From Duganella rivi (GTDB lineage: Bacteria > Pseudomonadota > Gammaproteobacteria > Burkholderiales > Burkholderiaceae_D): a stretch of DNA of 64,000 bases. Both the position numbers and the translations under genes were made by a program. The number at the start of each line of letters is the position of its first letter. The stretch's first letter is position 1. The notes under the pieces were generated by a model, which had not been told where the DNA came from, made no database searches, and worked only from the letters and a program-made list of their open reading frames with translations. The stretch lies in NCBI RefSeq assembly GCF_009857435.1, contig NZ_WWCK01000001.1, forward strand, positions 248,001 through 312,000, read 5' to 3'. This document shows positions 6,995 to 15,169 of the stretch, piece by piece.

Positions 6995-7521
6995 ACATGC
7001 TCGAACTAATCAAGCCGCTGACCCGCATCGAGATCGCTGACCTGATCGCGACAGCTTTCCCGCCGACGCGCCCTCCGCGCAGTGAAGCCTACCGCCTGGG
7101 CGTCGAGAAGGCGCTGGAGACCGCCAGCAGCGGCACCATGCTGCCTGATCTGTACGAGGCTGGCACGGTCGCATACGACGCTTTCCACGCTGGCGCAGAC
7201 GAAGGCCGCGCGATTTGGGCGCGCCACATCGCCACGAAGGCCAATCTCCCCCACCGCCAGCTGGCGCCCGCGAACGCACCTGACCTGCTTGCAGCGGAAC
7301 TGATCCACGCCAGCGCGATCATCACTTCGTTCGTCGCTCACGTCACGCCGGAGCAACTGGGCTCGGTGCGCGCCGAGCTGGAGTTGGCCGGCGTCATTCG
7401 TAAGACCGGCACCATCAGTCGCGCCGTCGAGCGCACCGCCGTTCTGGTGCAGACCGGCTTCCTCTTCAAGCCCGAGCACAACAGCCCGGTGCTGACCAAG
7501 AGCGCTATCGCGACGCAGTAA
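6991..7521 (+). CDS. Hypothetical phage early protein, 176 residues
   Basis: The ATG at 6991 overlaps the preceding stop. Segments such as RSEAYRLGVEKALE and YDAFHAGADEGRAIWARH are helix-rich, of a style seen in uncharacterised phage replication-region proteins; no catalytic motif is visible. It is part of the long rightward operon. Confidence 0.65.
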   Translation: MNMLELIKPLTRIEIADLIATAFPPTRPPRSEAYRLGVEKALETASSGTMLPDLYEAGTVAYDAFHAGADEGRAIWARHIATKANLPHRQLAPANAPDLLAAELIHASAIITSFVAHVTPEQLGSVRAELELAGVIRKTGTISRAVERTAVLVQTGFLFKPEHNSPVLTKSAIATQ

Positions 7522-7546
7522 CGATCCCACTACAAGGAGAACCACC

Positions 7547-7792
7547 ATGGCGAAGGCCAAGAAAAAAGAGCAGGCGCAGGCCGTATTCATCTACGGCCCT
7601 CCCGGTGTCGGAAAGACCAAAAACGCCGAGGCGCTGATGACGCACTACGGAAAGAAGCAAGCCATCGACTTCGACCACGACGCGAAGCCGATCCCGGACA
7701 ACGCGATCATCTTCCTGCAAGAGCCATCCCCGAACTTCCCGCGTGCGATCGCATTCGCCGACGCCATGCGCGACGCCGGTCTGGCCGAGTAG
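7547..7792 (+). CDS. Miniature P-loop protein, 81 residues
   Basis: After a basic start the protein has a perfect Walker A motif, IYGPPGVGKTKNAEAL (about residues 14-29), and then DFDHDAKPIPDNAIIFLQEP, whose hydrophobic strand could act as a short Walker B. There is nothing resembling the remaining core of an AAA or RecA domain; known P-loop NTPases are at least twice this long. The ribosome site (AAGGAGA) and spacing are good and no frameshift continuation is seen downstream. It may bind nucleotide as an oligomer or be a degraded ATPase. Confidence 0.7.
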   Translation: MAKAKKKEQAQAVFIYGPPGVGKTKNAEALMTHYGKKQAIDFDHDAKPIPDNAIIFLQEPSPNFPRAIAFADAMRDAGLAE

Positions 7793-7800
7793 GAGTCGGT

Positions 7801-8058
7801 ATGCGCCCCTTCAATTCTGCATGCGCAGCACCGATGGCCCTCTCGGTTGTGATGGCCATCGCAGCGCTAGTCGGCTGCTCGCAGCGCGACGACAGCGATC
7901 CACCAGGCGGCCGCAGCGGGCTGCTGATCTACACGGACAACCTGACCGGCTGCCAGTACCTAAGCCGACCAAGGTTCCTGCTGAAGCCTGAGCCCCTCGC
8001 TCCTCGCATGCGAGCAGATGGCACCCAGGTGTGCGTGCAGGACAGCAAGGCACGCTGA
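7801..8058 (+). CDS. Small lipoprotein-like phage protein (DUF6440-like)
   Basis: Eighty-five residues with a hydrophobic N-terminal segment ending in a lipobox-like ALVGC (Cys near residue 26), so it is probably exported and lipidated. The mature part contains RSGLLIYTDNLTGCQYL and ends with RMRADGTQVCVQD, resembling the short DUF6440-type domain; this is from memory. A membrane-anchored early phage protein suggests exclusion of other phages, but this is inference only. Confidence 0.6.
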   Translation: MRPFNSACAAPMALSVVMAIAALVGCSQRDDSDPPGGRSGLLIYTDNLTGCQYLSRPRFLLKPEPLAPRMRADGTQVCVQDSKAR

Positions 8059-8059
8059 A

Positions 8060-8248
8060 ATGACTCGACCAGCACCAGACCAAATCGCACTCGAAGTCGC
8101 GCATCGCGGCTTGCGAACTGACCTGGCGCTGGAGCAGGTGCTGGCCGATCCAGCCCTGCGAATCATTCTTGAAAACCGCGCGCGGTACCACATGCAGCGC
8201 CGCGCACGTATCGATGTGAAGAAGCTGCAAGCCAACGACAACGACTGA
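8060..8248 (+). CDS. Small hypothetical phage protein, 62 residues
   Basis: ATG 8060 directly follows the stop of the preceding gene (TGA, then A, then ATG). The sequence MTRPAPDQIALEVAHRGL is helical and basic towards the C-terminus (YHMQRRARIDVKK). No family was recognised; it is retained because of tight operon packing and phased codon use. Confidence 0.55.
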   Translation: MTRPAPDQIALEVAHRGLRTDLALEQVLADPALRIILENRARYHMQRRARIDVKKLQANDND

Positions 8249-8259
8249 AAGGAAGCGCC

Positions 8260-8610
8260 ATGTTCGCTTTGAACAAACCGGCTCTGCAGACAGCAGGCCA
8301 AATCCTGAATCAGCAATGCGCCGCTGCGGCGCGTGCTGCGGCCGAGATGACCGTCCCGCGCAAAGGCAAGCCACCTGTCGCACCAGGCGTAGAAGACCTG
8401 GTCAACGCGGCCATCACCGACCTCGCAACCGCATCGGCTTCCTATCGTTCGAAGCAGCCGCCTTACGTCCTGAATGGCGAACAGCGCGAGCCCGTGGCAG
8501 ACAAGCTGGCTTCTGCTGTGACGCACATCTTCCATCTGGCGGAAGCGAATGGCATCGACCTGGGCAACGCGATCGCGCTGCACCTGTCGGACGAGACCAC
8601 GCCGTTCTAA
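8260..8610 (+). CDS. Hypothetical phage protein, 116 residues
   Basis: It has a good ribosome site (AAAGGAAG) before ATG 8260. The C-terminal half (ADKLASAVTHIFHLAEANGI DLGNAIALHL) faintly recalls helical nucleotide-pyrophosphatase-like folds, but no metal-binding EExxE motif is visible, so I do not assign one. It belongs to the rightward early operon. Confidence 0.6.
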   Translation: MFALNKPALQTAGQILNQQCAAAARAAAEMTVPRKGKPPVAPGVEDLVNAAITDLATASASYRSKQPPYVLNGEQREPVADKLASAVTHIFHLAEANGIDLGNAIALHLSDETTPF

Positions 8611-8618
8611 TCGCAGCG

Positions 8619-8804
8619 ATGCAAAAGTTCGTCAACCCCGGCGACACCGTCAGCTTCGACAGCGACGCCGGCAAAAAGATCGGCACGGTGGATTCCATCG
8701 TGACCGACATAACCAACGGCGCCAAGGTTGCCACCGTCCGCCTGCCGTGCGGCGGCACCACCGCGCTGCCCATCAACCACCTTCGCCAAGAGGCAAACCA
8801 ATGA
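8619..8804 (+). CDS. Small beta-rich phage protein, 61 residues
   Basis: ATG 8619 to TGA 8804. Strand-rich sequence (VNPGDTVSFDSDAGKKIGTV, then KVATVRLPCGGTTALPINHL) suggests a small SH3-like or OB-like barrel. Its stop overlaps the next start (ATGA). No family was recognised. Confidence 0.55.
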   Translation: MQKFVNPGDTVSFDSDAGKKIGTVDSIVTDITNGAKVATVRLPCGGTTALPINHLRQEANQ

Positions 8805-9151
8805 CGCAACGCGCGTTTTCCCTGGTCCTGCAGGACATCCGCGACGGCCGCACTCATAGCGAGCTGACCGCCAGCATGGAAGAACTGCTGACCGCCGTAC
8901 GCAACACCGGCAAGGCCGGCTCCATCACGCTGGAGATCAAGGTCAAACCGAACACCCGCGGCGGCGACATCGACCGCGTACTGGTGACCGACAAAGTCAC
9001 CACCAAGATTCCGAAGCCGGAACGCGGCGACGATTTCTTCTTCGTCACCGACGACAACAACCTGTCGCGCAACCACCCGCGCCAGCACTCCCTCGACCTG
9101 CGCACCGCTGCCGGCGGCGCGCCTTCTCAACTTAAGGAAGCAGCACAATGA
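8801..9151 (+). CDS. Phage protein encoded with DUF2303, 116 residues
   Basis: It overlaps both neighbours by ATGA. The middle part (GSITLEIKVKP, IDRVLVTDKVTTKIPKPERGDDFFFVTDD, LSRNHPRQ) resembles the small uncharacterised protein that commonly precedes DUF2303 proteins in phages of this lineage. The conserved pairing suggests the two act together, perhaps in recombination or DNA protection. The biochemical function is unknown. Confidence 0.65.
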   Translation: MTQRAFSLVLQDIRDGRTHSELTASMEELLTAVRNTGKAGSITLEIKVKPNTRGGDIDRVLVTDKVTTKIPKPERGDDFFFVTDDNNLSRNHPRQHSLDLRTAAGGAPSQLKEAAQ

Positions 9152-10029
9152 GCGATCAAAACCAAACGGCGGGCGTCGCAGCCCTCGCCGCAACGCCGGG
9201 CGAACACATCCACCTGGCCGGCGGCATCCTGGACAAGTTGTTGGCGCAAGCCGCAGCGTCCAACGCCGTCGTTACCTCCGGTGGCGTGACCCAGTTATTG
9301 GCCCCGCCCGACTACAAGGCAACCGACCTGACCGCAGCTATCGAAGCCGCGCGCATGGCGCCGAGCCGCAAGAAGGGCACCGTACACCTGGGCGATCTCG
9401 ACAGCTTCCTCACCTACGTGATCCAGCAGGGCGATCCGCAGCGCACTCGCGTCTATGCCGACGTCGAGTCGCGCACGCTCACCGCCATCTTCAACGACCA
9501 CCAAGGCGTGGCGGACGGCGACGCCGCCGGCTGGCGTGACCACCGCGCCGTCTACACGGCCGAGCTGAGCAAGGAGTTCGAGAACTGGCTCGGCAACAAC
9601 GGCAAGCCGATGGAGCAGGAGCCGTTCGCCATCTTCCTCGAAGATAACATCGCCGACGTGGTCGAGCCATCTGGCGACACGTTGATGACCGTGGCCCTGA
9701 CACTGCAGGCGAAGAACGAAGTGAACTTCAGTTCCAGCCGGCGCCTCGACAATGGCCAGGTGCAACTGCAGTACACCGAGAACTTGACCACCACCGCCGG
9801 CGGCGCCGCCGCGATGGAAGTGCCACGCACCTTCGCCATCGGCACCCGCCTGTTCAAAGGCGGCGAAGGCTACAAGATCAGCGCCCGCCTGAAGCTGCGC
9901 GTCGGCAACGGCAAGGTGAAGTTCTGGTACGAACTGGACCGCCCTCACCTGGCGATCGAGGACGCCTTCAAGGCCTACGTCGAGCAGGCTCGCGCTGGCA
10001 AGTTCACCCTGCTGATCGGCAAGGCGTAA
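9148..10029 (+). CDS. DUF2303 (YfdQ-like) phage protein
   Basis: A 293-residue protein of the DUF2303/YfdQ family: GTVHLGDLDSFLTYV near residue 77, then VYADVESRTLTAIFNDH and WRDHRAVYTAELSKEFENWL, with the C-terminal LKLRVGNGKVKFWYELDRPH block. The family is common in prophages of Enterobacteria and Burkholderiales and its role is not established. Its length matches the family and there is no disruption. Confidence 0.85.
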   Translation: MSDQNQTAGVAALAATPGEHIHLAGGILDKLLAQAAASNAVVTSGGVTQLLAPPDYKATDLTAAIEAARMAPSRKKGTVHLGDLDSFLTYVIQQGDPQRTRVYADVESRTLTAIFNDHQGVADGDAAGWRDHRAVYTAELSKEFENWLGNNGKPMEQEPFAIFLEDNIADVVEPSGDTLMTVALTLQAKNEVNFSSSRRLDNGQVQLQYTENLTTTAGGAAAMEVPRTFAIGTRLFKGGEGYKISARLKLRVGNGKVKFWYELDRPHLAIEDAFKAYVEQARAGKFTLLIGKA

Positions 10030-10032
10030 TCA

Positions 10033-10410
10033 ATGCGCCGCCCGCTCCCGAAAGGCAACGTGCCAATGGTCACTGAGACGCACCGGCGCCTGGCGCTGGA
10101 ACTGCGCCTAGCGTGCGAGGCGCTTATCGGCGCTCCGTCACCAGAGACCTACAACACGCTGTCCAAGATGCTGGCGGCGCTGAAGCGCGCGGGTATGACC
10201 GCTCCGGCGCTTGCCGACGCCACCGACACCATGAACCTTATCGTCGACCGCTACGAGCGCGCAGGCAAGGTGGGCCTCAGCGGCGACGACATGGTCGCCC
10301 TGCGTCGTGCAATCGCCAGTATCGACGGCGCTATGGCGCGCATCCCGGTCAACCTGCTCGACGAGGCCATTGTGGCCGTTGAGGTCTTCTGCGCCAACGC
10401 TGGCGCCTGA
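10033..10410 (+). CDS. Hypothetical phage protein, 125 residues
   Basis: Helix-rich protein (RRLALELRLACEALIGAPSP, TYNTLSKMLAALKRAGM) with no catalytic motif. Three bases separate it from the DUF2303 gene and three from the methyltransferase, so it is cotranscribed. An internal ATG at 10066 is a possible alternative start. Confidence 0.6.
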   Translation: MRRPLPKGNVPMVTETHRRLALELRLACEALIGAPSPETYNTLSKMLAALKRAGMTAPALADATDTMNLIVDRYERAGKVGLSGDDMVALRRAIASIDGAMARIPVNLLDEAIVAVEVFCANAGA

Positions 10411-10413
10411 TCT

Positions 10414-12375
10414 ATGAAACGCGACAACTTCACTATTCCACTGGACCTTGGCCACGAACTGATCATCGACAACTTCGCTGGCGGCGGGGGCACCAGCACC
10501 GGGCTTGAGGCCGCGTTCGGCCGCCCGGTCGATATCGCCATCAACCACGATCCCGAAGCGCTGGCGATGCACGCGCTGAATCATCCGTACACTCGCCACC
10601 TGTGCGAGAGCGTCTGGGATATCGATCCGATCGAGGTGACGGGCAATCGCCCGGTGGCGTTGGTCTGGCTTAGCCCGGACTGCAAGCACTTTAGCAAGGC
10701 CAAGGGCGGCACGCCGGTCAGCAAGAAGATCCGCGGCTTGGCCTGGGTCGCAATGCGCTGGGCGGCAAAATGCAAGCCGCGCGTCATCATGCTGGAGAAC
10801 GTCGAGGAGTTCAAAACCTGGGGGCCGCTGATCGTCGGCGCCGACGGGAAACTGCGACCGGACCCTGCGAAGAAGGGCAAGACCTTCGCCAGCTTCGTGA
10901 GCCAGCTCAAAGGGCACGGCTATTCGGTCGAGTTTCGCGAGATCCGCGCAAGCGACCACAACACTCCGACCATTCGCAAGCGCCTGTTCATGGTCGCACG
11001 CCGCGACGGCCTACCAATCGCCTGGCCGGATCAGTCGCACGGTGCTCCGAATCTGGCTGCCGTCGCCAGCGGCCAGCTGCAGCCGCACCGCACGGCAGCC
11101 GAGTGCATCGATTTCTCGCTGCCGTGCCCTAGCATCTTCGAGCGCGACAAGCCGCTGGCCGAGGCTACTCTGCGCCGCATTGCCAAGGGCATCATGCGAT
11201 ATGTGGTCGATGCTGACGCGCCGTTCATCGTCGGCGCCGGCGGCCCAGCTCGCGCTGCCGAGCCGCGCCCGGTGGACAAACCATTCGGCACGCTGCTGGC
11301 GCGCAATGATGGCTACTTCTGCGCGCCGACGATCGTCCCTGTCACGCACCAGGGTGGCGATCGTGTAGAGCCCGTCGACGAGCCTTTCCGCACCATCACC
11401 GGCGCCAACCGTGGAGAGAAGGCGATCTCCGTAGCCACTCTGGTGCAGACCGGCTATGGCGAGCGCGACGGCCAAGCGCCGCGCGCCCTCGACATCCGGA
11501 AGCCGCTGGGCACCGTCGTCGCCGGCGCCAGCAAGGCCGCGCTGGTATCAGCGTTCCTGACCGAGCATGCGCAAGCAGCCAACCAGCGCGTGATGCCGGC
11601 TGACGAGCCGCTGCGCACCATCTGCGCGCAGGTGAAGGGCGGCCACTTCAGCATGGTGTCAGCCGTCCTGGTCGACGCAGCGCACGGCGAGGTATCGCCG
11701 ACCGGCGTAAAGCGCTGGGGCCAGGGCATCAAGCAGGTCGACGAGCCGATTGGCACCGTGACCGCCAGCGGCAACAAGGCGCTGGCCACGGCCTTCTTGG
11801 CGAAGCACTACACCGGCGTGGTTGGGTCCGAGCTGGATGATCCAATCGGGACCATCACCAGCAGCGATCACCACAGCCTGGTGACCAGCAGCCTCGTCAA
11901 ATTGCGCGGCACCAGCACAGCCGCCAGCATTGACGAGCCGCTGCATACGGTCAGCGCTGGCGGCCAGCACCATGCCGAGGTACGCGCCTTCTTGGTCAAG
12001 TACTACGGCACCGATCAGGATCCGCGCCTCGACGAGCCGCTGCACACCGTCACCACCAAGGACCGTTACGGCCTGGTGACGATCCAGGGCATCGACTACA
12101 TGATCGTCGACATCGGGCTGCGCATGCTGCAGCCGAAGGAGTTGTACGCCGCGCAGGGCTTCCCGCGCACTTACCAGTTCGAGGAAATCCCGGATCCGAA
12201 GGCGCTGTTCGTCGATGGCAAGCAGGTGGATGGCGATCCTCGCCTGCTGCCGCGCCGCAAGCTGTCGAAGTCAGCGCAGGTGCGCATGTGCGGCAACAGC
12301 GTCTGCCCGCCGGTCGCCGAGGCGCTGATCCGCGCGAACTTCGCTCACGAGCGCGCATGGGCCTACGCAGCGTGA
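10414..12375 (+). CDS. Phage DNA (cytosine-5) methyltransferase with a tandem-repeat central domain
   Basis: A 653-residue C5-methyltransferase. SAM-binding motif I is DNFAGGGGTSTGLEAAF (residue 19 on); the catalytic Cys lies in SPDCKHFS (near 90), replacing the usual PPCQ; motif VI is MLENVEEF (near 127); motif VIII is TPTIRKRLFMVA (near 189); the C-terminal motifs are LQPKELYAAQGFP and RMCGNSVCPP. Between residues about 286 and 545, where the target-recognition domain should be, are eight copies of a motif of the form D[EDK]P[LFI]xT[IV]; the last four are 32-33 residues apart. It probably protects phage DNA from host restriction. No partner endonuclease is visible. Confidence 0.9.
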   Translation: MKRDNFTIPLDLGHELIIDNFAGGGGTSTGLEAAFGRPVDIAINHDPEALAMHALNHPYTRHLCESVWDIDPIEVTGNRPVALVWLSPDCKHFSKAKGGTPVSKKIRGLAWVAMRWAAKCKPRVIMLENVEEFKTWGPLIVGADGKLRPDPAKKGKTFASFVSQLKGHGYSVEFREIRASDHNTPTIRKRLFMVARRDGLPIAWPDQSHGAPNLAAVASGQLQPHRTAAECIDFSLPCPSIFERDKPLAEATLRRIAKGIMRYVVDADAPFIVGAGGPARAAEPRPVDKPFGTLLARNDGYFCAPTIVPVTHQGGDRVEPVDEPFRTITGANRGEKAISVATLVQTGYGERDGQAPRALDIRKPLGTVVAGASKAALVSAFLTEHAQAANQRVMPADEPLRTICAQVKGGHFSMVSAVLVDAAHGEVSPTGVKRWGQGIKQVDEPIGTVTASGNKALATAFLAKHYTGVVGSELDDPIGTITSSDHHSLVTSSLVKLRGTSTAASIDEPLHTVSAGGQHHAEVRAFLVKYYGTDQDPRLDEPLHTVTTKDRYGLVTIQGIDYMIVDIGLRMLQPKELYAAQGFPRTYQFEEIPDPKALFVDGKQVDGDPRLLPRRKLSKSAQVRMCGNSVCPPVAEALIRANFAHERAWAYAA

Positions 12376-12393
12376 ACCAGAAGGAGTAGCAAT

Positions 12394-12522
12394 ATGAAAC
12401 GCCATATTCCACCGCCACCTGAATCGCCACCGACGCGCCGCACACGAGACGGAGATTTCGACGTCAGCGCTCCGATCGCAGTGTTGCTCGCGCTTCTCCT
12501 GCTTTGGAATTGGTGGCCATGA
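12394..12522 (+). CDS. Single-pass membrane mini-protein, 42 residues
   Basis: ATG 12394 follows AAGGAG and ends in an ATGA overlap with the next gene. The first half is Pro/Arg-rich (HIPPPPESPPTRRTR) and the second is one membrane helix (APIAVLLALLLLWNWW) ending in Pro. It could be a holin- or exclusion-type membrane peptide; nothing decides this. Confidence 0.55.
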   Translation: MKRHIPPPPESPPTRRTRDGDFDVSAPIAVLLALLLLWNWWP

Positions 12523-12737
12523 GCGCGCCGCACTGGCGCGACGACGCCGACAAGCACGACATGCGCATCCACCGCTCAAAGCAGCTGGCGCGGCCGGTGC
12601 TGCACAACGGGGTCAAGAAATTCATCGCTGGCTTCTGCTGGCACGACGGCGACGAAGAAATGGTCGTCTACCTGAAAGGCAGCGCCGAGCCGGTGCGGCC
12701 ATGTGAAATAACCATACTGGAGCAATCCCATGAGTGA
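12519..12737 (+). CDS. Small hypothetical phage protein, 72 residues
   Basis: The start ATG 12519 overlaps the preceding stop; its end overlaps the next gene by 8 bases. Polar, basic N-terminus (DKHDMRIHRSKQLARPVLHN) followed by a beta-rich part (KFIAGFCWHDGDEEMVVYL). No family was recognised. Confidence 0.55.
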   Translation: MSAPHWRDDADKHDMRIHRSKQLARPVLHNGVKKFIAGFCWHDGDEEMVVYLKGSAEPVRPCEITILEQSHE

Positions 12738-13224
12738 GCAAATCAAAGCCGACACCACCAGCACCGACGACATGTTGATCAGCACGCTGCGCGCATGTGG
12801 CTTCTTCGTGCGGCAAACCGGGTTGCTGGAAGGCCAGTGCCCGCAGGTATCCGGCACCATCGATAATGCCGCTGCTTTCTTCAAGCTGGCAGTGACCGGC
12901 GCCGACGCCAGCATGGTGTTGGCCTTCGGCCCTCACCTCAAGGACGGCGAATCGCCATTGCAGCGCCTGGAGCGAGAGATCAAAGACAGCGAGACGCTGG
13001 CAACGATGCTGGCCAATGAGCGCGCCAAGAATGCTGAGGCGGCCCGCCGTTACAACTACCTGCGCGACACACCCGGCATGCTGCCGTTGGACGTATGGGA
13101 CGCGCTGGAGGGAACAGGTGCAGTGATCGATGCCAAATTCGATCAAGCGGCTTACGGCACTGGACTGGATCACGCAATCGATACCGCCATTGCAGCGCAA
13201 GCGTCGAAAGGGAATACGGCATGA
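12730..13224 (+). CDS. Hypothetical phage protein, 164 residues
   Basis: Helical protein with a probable coiled segment (LQRLEREIKDSETLATMLAN, then ERAKNAEAARRYNYLRDTPG). Similar small proteins with ARRYNYLR-type motifs occur in prophage accessory operons without known function. It overlaps both neighbours by 4-8 bases. Confidence 0.6.
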   Translation: MSEQIKADTTSTDDMLISTLRACGFFVRQTGLLEGQCPQVSGTIDNAAAFFKLAVTGADASMVLAFGPHLKDGESPLQRLEREIKDSETLATMLANERAKNAEAARRYNYLRDTPGMLPLDVWDALEGTGAVIDAKFDQAAYGTGLDHAIDTAIAAQASKGNTA

Positions 13225-13598
13225 TCACCGCCAGCCTGATGTCTCAGCCTGGCCGCTGGCTGCCTGGTGCAGCGCTGGCCGCCACGGCACCGACAAACGA
13301 CATTCCACCCATGACCGATCCACTGGGCCTGCACTGGCGGCAACCGGCCGATATCCGTTCCGCACCGATGGATGACGAATTCGTGCGACTCACCTCACGA
13401 CAGGTGGCTGGACTGCTTGAATACTCGAGCAGCTACCCATCGGGCACCTACGACGGCAAGTGCTGGCTGCGCGACGGCGGCGCAGTCCAGTGGCTATGCT
13501 GGTACGGCCCGCACGACGAGCCGGGCAAGATCAGCATCGAGTACAGGGCCGTGCTGACTGAGGAGGCGGCGCTGCATGAGCTGGGCCGTCGGATATGA
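13221..13598 (+). CDS. Hypothetical phage protein, 125 residues
   Basis: ATG 13221 overlaps the preceding TGA (ATGA). The sequence is Trp/Tyr-rich in the C-terminal half (DGKCWLRDGGAVQWLCWYGP), suggesting a small beta-sandwich. The end overlaps the next start by 4 bases. No family was recognised. Confidence 0.55.
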   Translation: MITASLMSQPGRWLPGAALAATAPTNDIPPMTDPLGLHWRQPADIRSAPMDDEFVRLTSRQVAGLLEYSSSYPSGTYDGKCWLRDGGAVQWLCWYGPHDEPGKISIEYRAVLTEEAALHELGRRI

Positions 13599-13786
13599 CG
13601 CGCAAGTGGCAAGGCGCCCGCACGTGCTGGCACTGCGGCCAAAAGTTCCGCACTCAACGCGGTGGCGGGTACATCTTTGCGGTTGTGAAGGACCCGATAG
13701 GCAATCTGTTGCGGCTGCACAAGGATTGCGTAAAACATGTGACCGGCGGCGGCTACGCTGCGGTAGCAAATGAAGTGGAGAGTTAG
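13595..13786 (+). CDS. Small zinc-ribbon-like protein, 63 residues
   Basis: It contains CWHCG near residue 11 and HKDCVKH near residue 42, a Cys2-(His/Cys)2 pattern that could bind zinc. The position just before the excisionase suggests a DNA-binding accessory role; the function is unknown. Confidence 0.6.
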   Translation: MTRKWQGARTCWHCGQKFRTQRGGGYIFAVVKDPIGNLLRLHKDCVKHVTGGGYAAVANEVES

Positions 13787-13790
13787 CTTT

Positions 13791-14069
13791 ATGCTACGCT
13801 ATATGACTATCGCCAAGTTTTCCGCAGAATCCGGCTACACCGAGGACGCCATACGGACGAAGATCCGCGATGGTATCTGGCCGGAAGGGAAGGTTTGGAT
13901 CAAAGCGCCCGATGGGCGGAACTTAATTGATGCGCTGGGGTATGAGAAATGGGTCGAGACGGGCGAGGCGTTAAAGGTGCGTCGGAGAGTAGCATCGAAA
14001 TCACCTTCATGTATCGTGGGATCCGCTGCCGGGAGCGCATCCCGCTCAAGCCCACCTCCGCTAATCTAA
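13791..14069 (+). CDS. xis: Phage excisionase (directionality factor)
   Basis: A 92-residue protein whose first half (YMTIAKFSAESGYTEDAI RTKIRDGIWPEG, then WIKAPDGRNLIDALGYEKW) is the winged-helix excisionase fold of the MerR-like AlpA/Xis group. It binds the attachment region and favours excision by the adjacent integrase. GGAGAG eight bases before ATG 13791 supports this start over ATG 13803. Its C-terminal 40 residues overlap the integrase frame, so translation of the two may be coupled. Confidence 0.8.
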   Translation: MLRYMTIAKFSAESGYTEDAIRTKIRDGIWPEGKVWIKAPDGRNLIDALGYEKWVETGEALKVRRRVASKSPSCIVGSAAGSASRSSPPPLI

Positions 14070-15136
14070 AGCGAGCCGAGCAGCACCGCTCAGCGATTTT
14101 GCACGCAATCGCCACCAACAGTTTCGACTATGCGGCCACCTTCCCCGAGTCGAAGAATGCAGCAAAGTTTGCCGGCCAGCCAGGGGACGTCCGAACCGTC
14201 GAAAGCTATCTCGACGCTTGGCTTGATCGGCAGAAGAAACAGCTCAAAGCCAGCACCTACAATGGCTACCGGAAGATCGTCGTGGGCTACCTGGTGCCGT
14301 GGTTCGGCACCCTCAAACTGTCGGCGCTACAGAAGAAGGATGTGCGCGACAAGCTCGAACCTCTCGAAGCCAGCAACAAGACGTTGGCCAACATCCAAAG
14401 CGTCCTACGAGCTGCCCTGACCGAAGCCGCGGACATCGACCAACTAATCGAGACCAACCCGATGGCTGGATGGAGTTATTCCAAAGTTGAGCCTCCAAAA
14501 GAAACGGACGACATCGACCCATTCACGCGCGACGAGCAGCTGGCGATCCTCAAGGCCGCAGATGGTCAAGGGAAAAATTTGATCCAGTTCGCGTTCTGGA
14601 CAGGCATGCGTACATCCGAGCTGGTCGCGCTGGACTGGAAAGACGTCGATTTCATCCGGGCCGTGGTCCGCGTGTCCAAAGCTATGACTCAGCATGCGAC
14701 CAGCGTTGAGACGACCAAGACTGTGGCGGGACGCCGCGAGATCAAACTCCTTGGCGGCGCGCTGGAGGCACTGCAAAACCAGAAGCAGTACACCTACCTC
14801 GCGGGCCAAGAGATATTCCAAAACCCGCAAACCGGCGAGCGCTGGGCCGGCGACCAGCCAATCCGCAAGACGCTATGGCAATGGGTGGTGAAGAAGGCGG
14901 GAGTGCGATATCGATACCCTTACCAGACGCGCCATACCTACGCCAGCATGATGCTGTCGGCAGGCGAACATCCGATGTGGGTTGCCAAGCAAATGGGCCA
15001 CCGCGACTGGACGATGATCGCTCGCCGCTACGGCAGGTGGATGCCGGACGCAGATGCTCAGGCAGGAAGCCGAGCAGAGGCTTTATATGGGACGCATCAG
15101 CTCCCCGTGTTGCAAAATTCCATGGACAAGCATTGA
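13949..15136 (+). CDS. int: Tyrosine site-specific recombinase (phage integrase)
   Basis: A 395-residue integrase that recombines phage and ssrA attachment sites. The N-terminal part (to about residue 65) resembles the DUF3596 arm-binding domain; a SAM-like core-binding domain follows (VESYLDAWLDRQKKQLKAST). The catalytic domain has Arg in FWTGMRTSELVAL (near 219), YQTRHTYASMML (near 327, with Tyr where the canonical His of box II usually is), and GHRDWTMIARRYGRW with the nucleophilic Tyr near 353. It is rightward, ends at a terminator and lies 1.2 kb from ssrA, as expected. Confidence 0.93.
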   Translation: MGRDGRGVKGASESSIEITFMYRGIRCRERIPLKPTSANLKRAEQHRSAILHAIATNSFDYAATFPESKNAAKFAGQPGDVRTVESYLDAWLDRQKKQLKASTYNGYRKIVVGYLVPWFGTLKLSALQKKDVRDKLEPLEASNKTLANIQSVLRAALTEAADIDQLIETNPMAGWSYSKVEPPKETDDIDPFTRDEQLAILKAADGQGKNLIQFAFWTGMRTSELVALDWKDVDFIRAVVRVSKAMTQHATSVETTKTVAGRREIKLLGGALEALQNQKQYTYLAGQEIFQNPQTGERWAGDQPIRKTLWQWVVKKAGVRYRYPYQTRHTYASMMLSAGEHPMWVAKQMGHRDWTMIARRYGRWMPDADAQAGSRAEALYGTHQLPVLQNSMDKH

Positions 15137-15142
15137 CGAAAA

Positions 15143-15164
15143 AAATCCGCCTGAAGGCGGATTT
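15143..15164. terminator. Bidirectional terminator between integrase and cargo genes
   Basis: AAATCCGCC / GGCGGATTT stem with a TGAA loop, flanked by A and T tracts on both sides, so it can end both the integrase transcript and the leftward cargo unit. Confidence 0.85.
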
Positions 15165-15169
15165 TTCAT

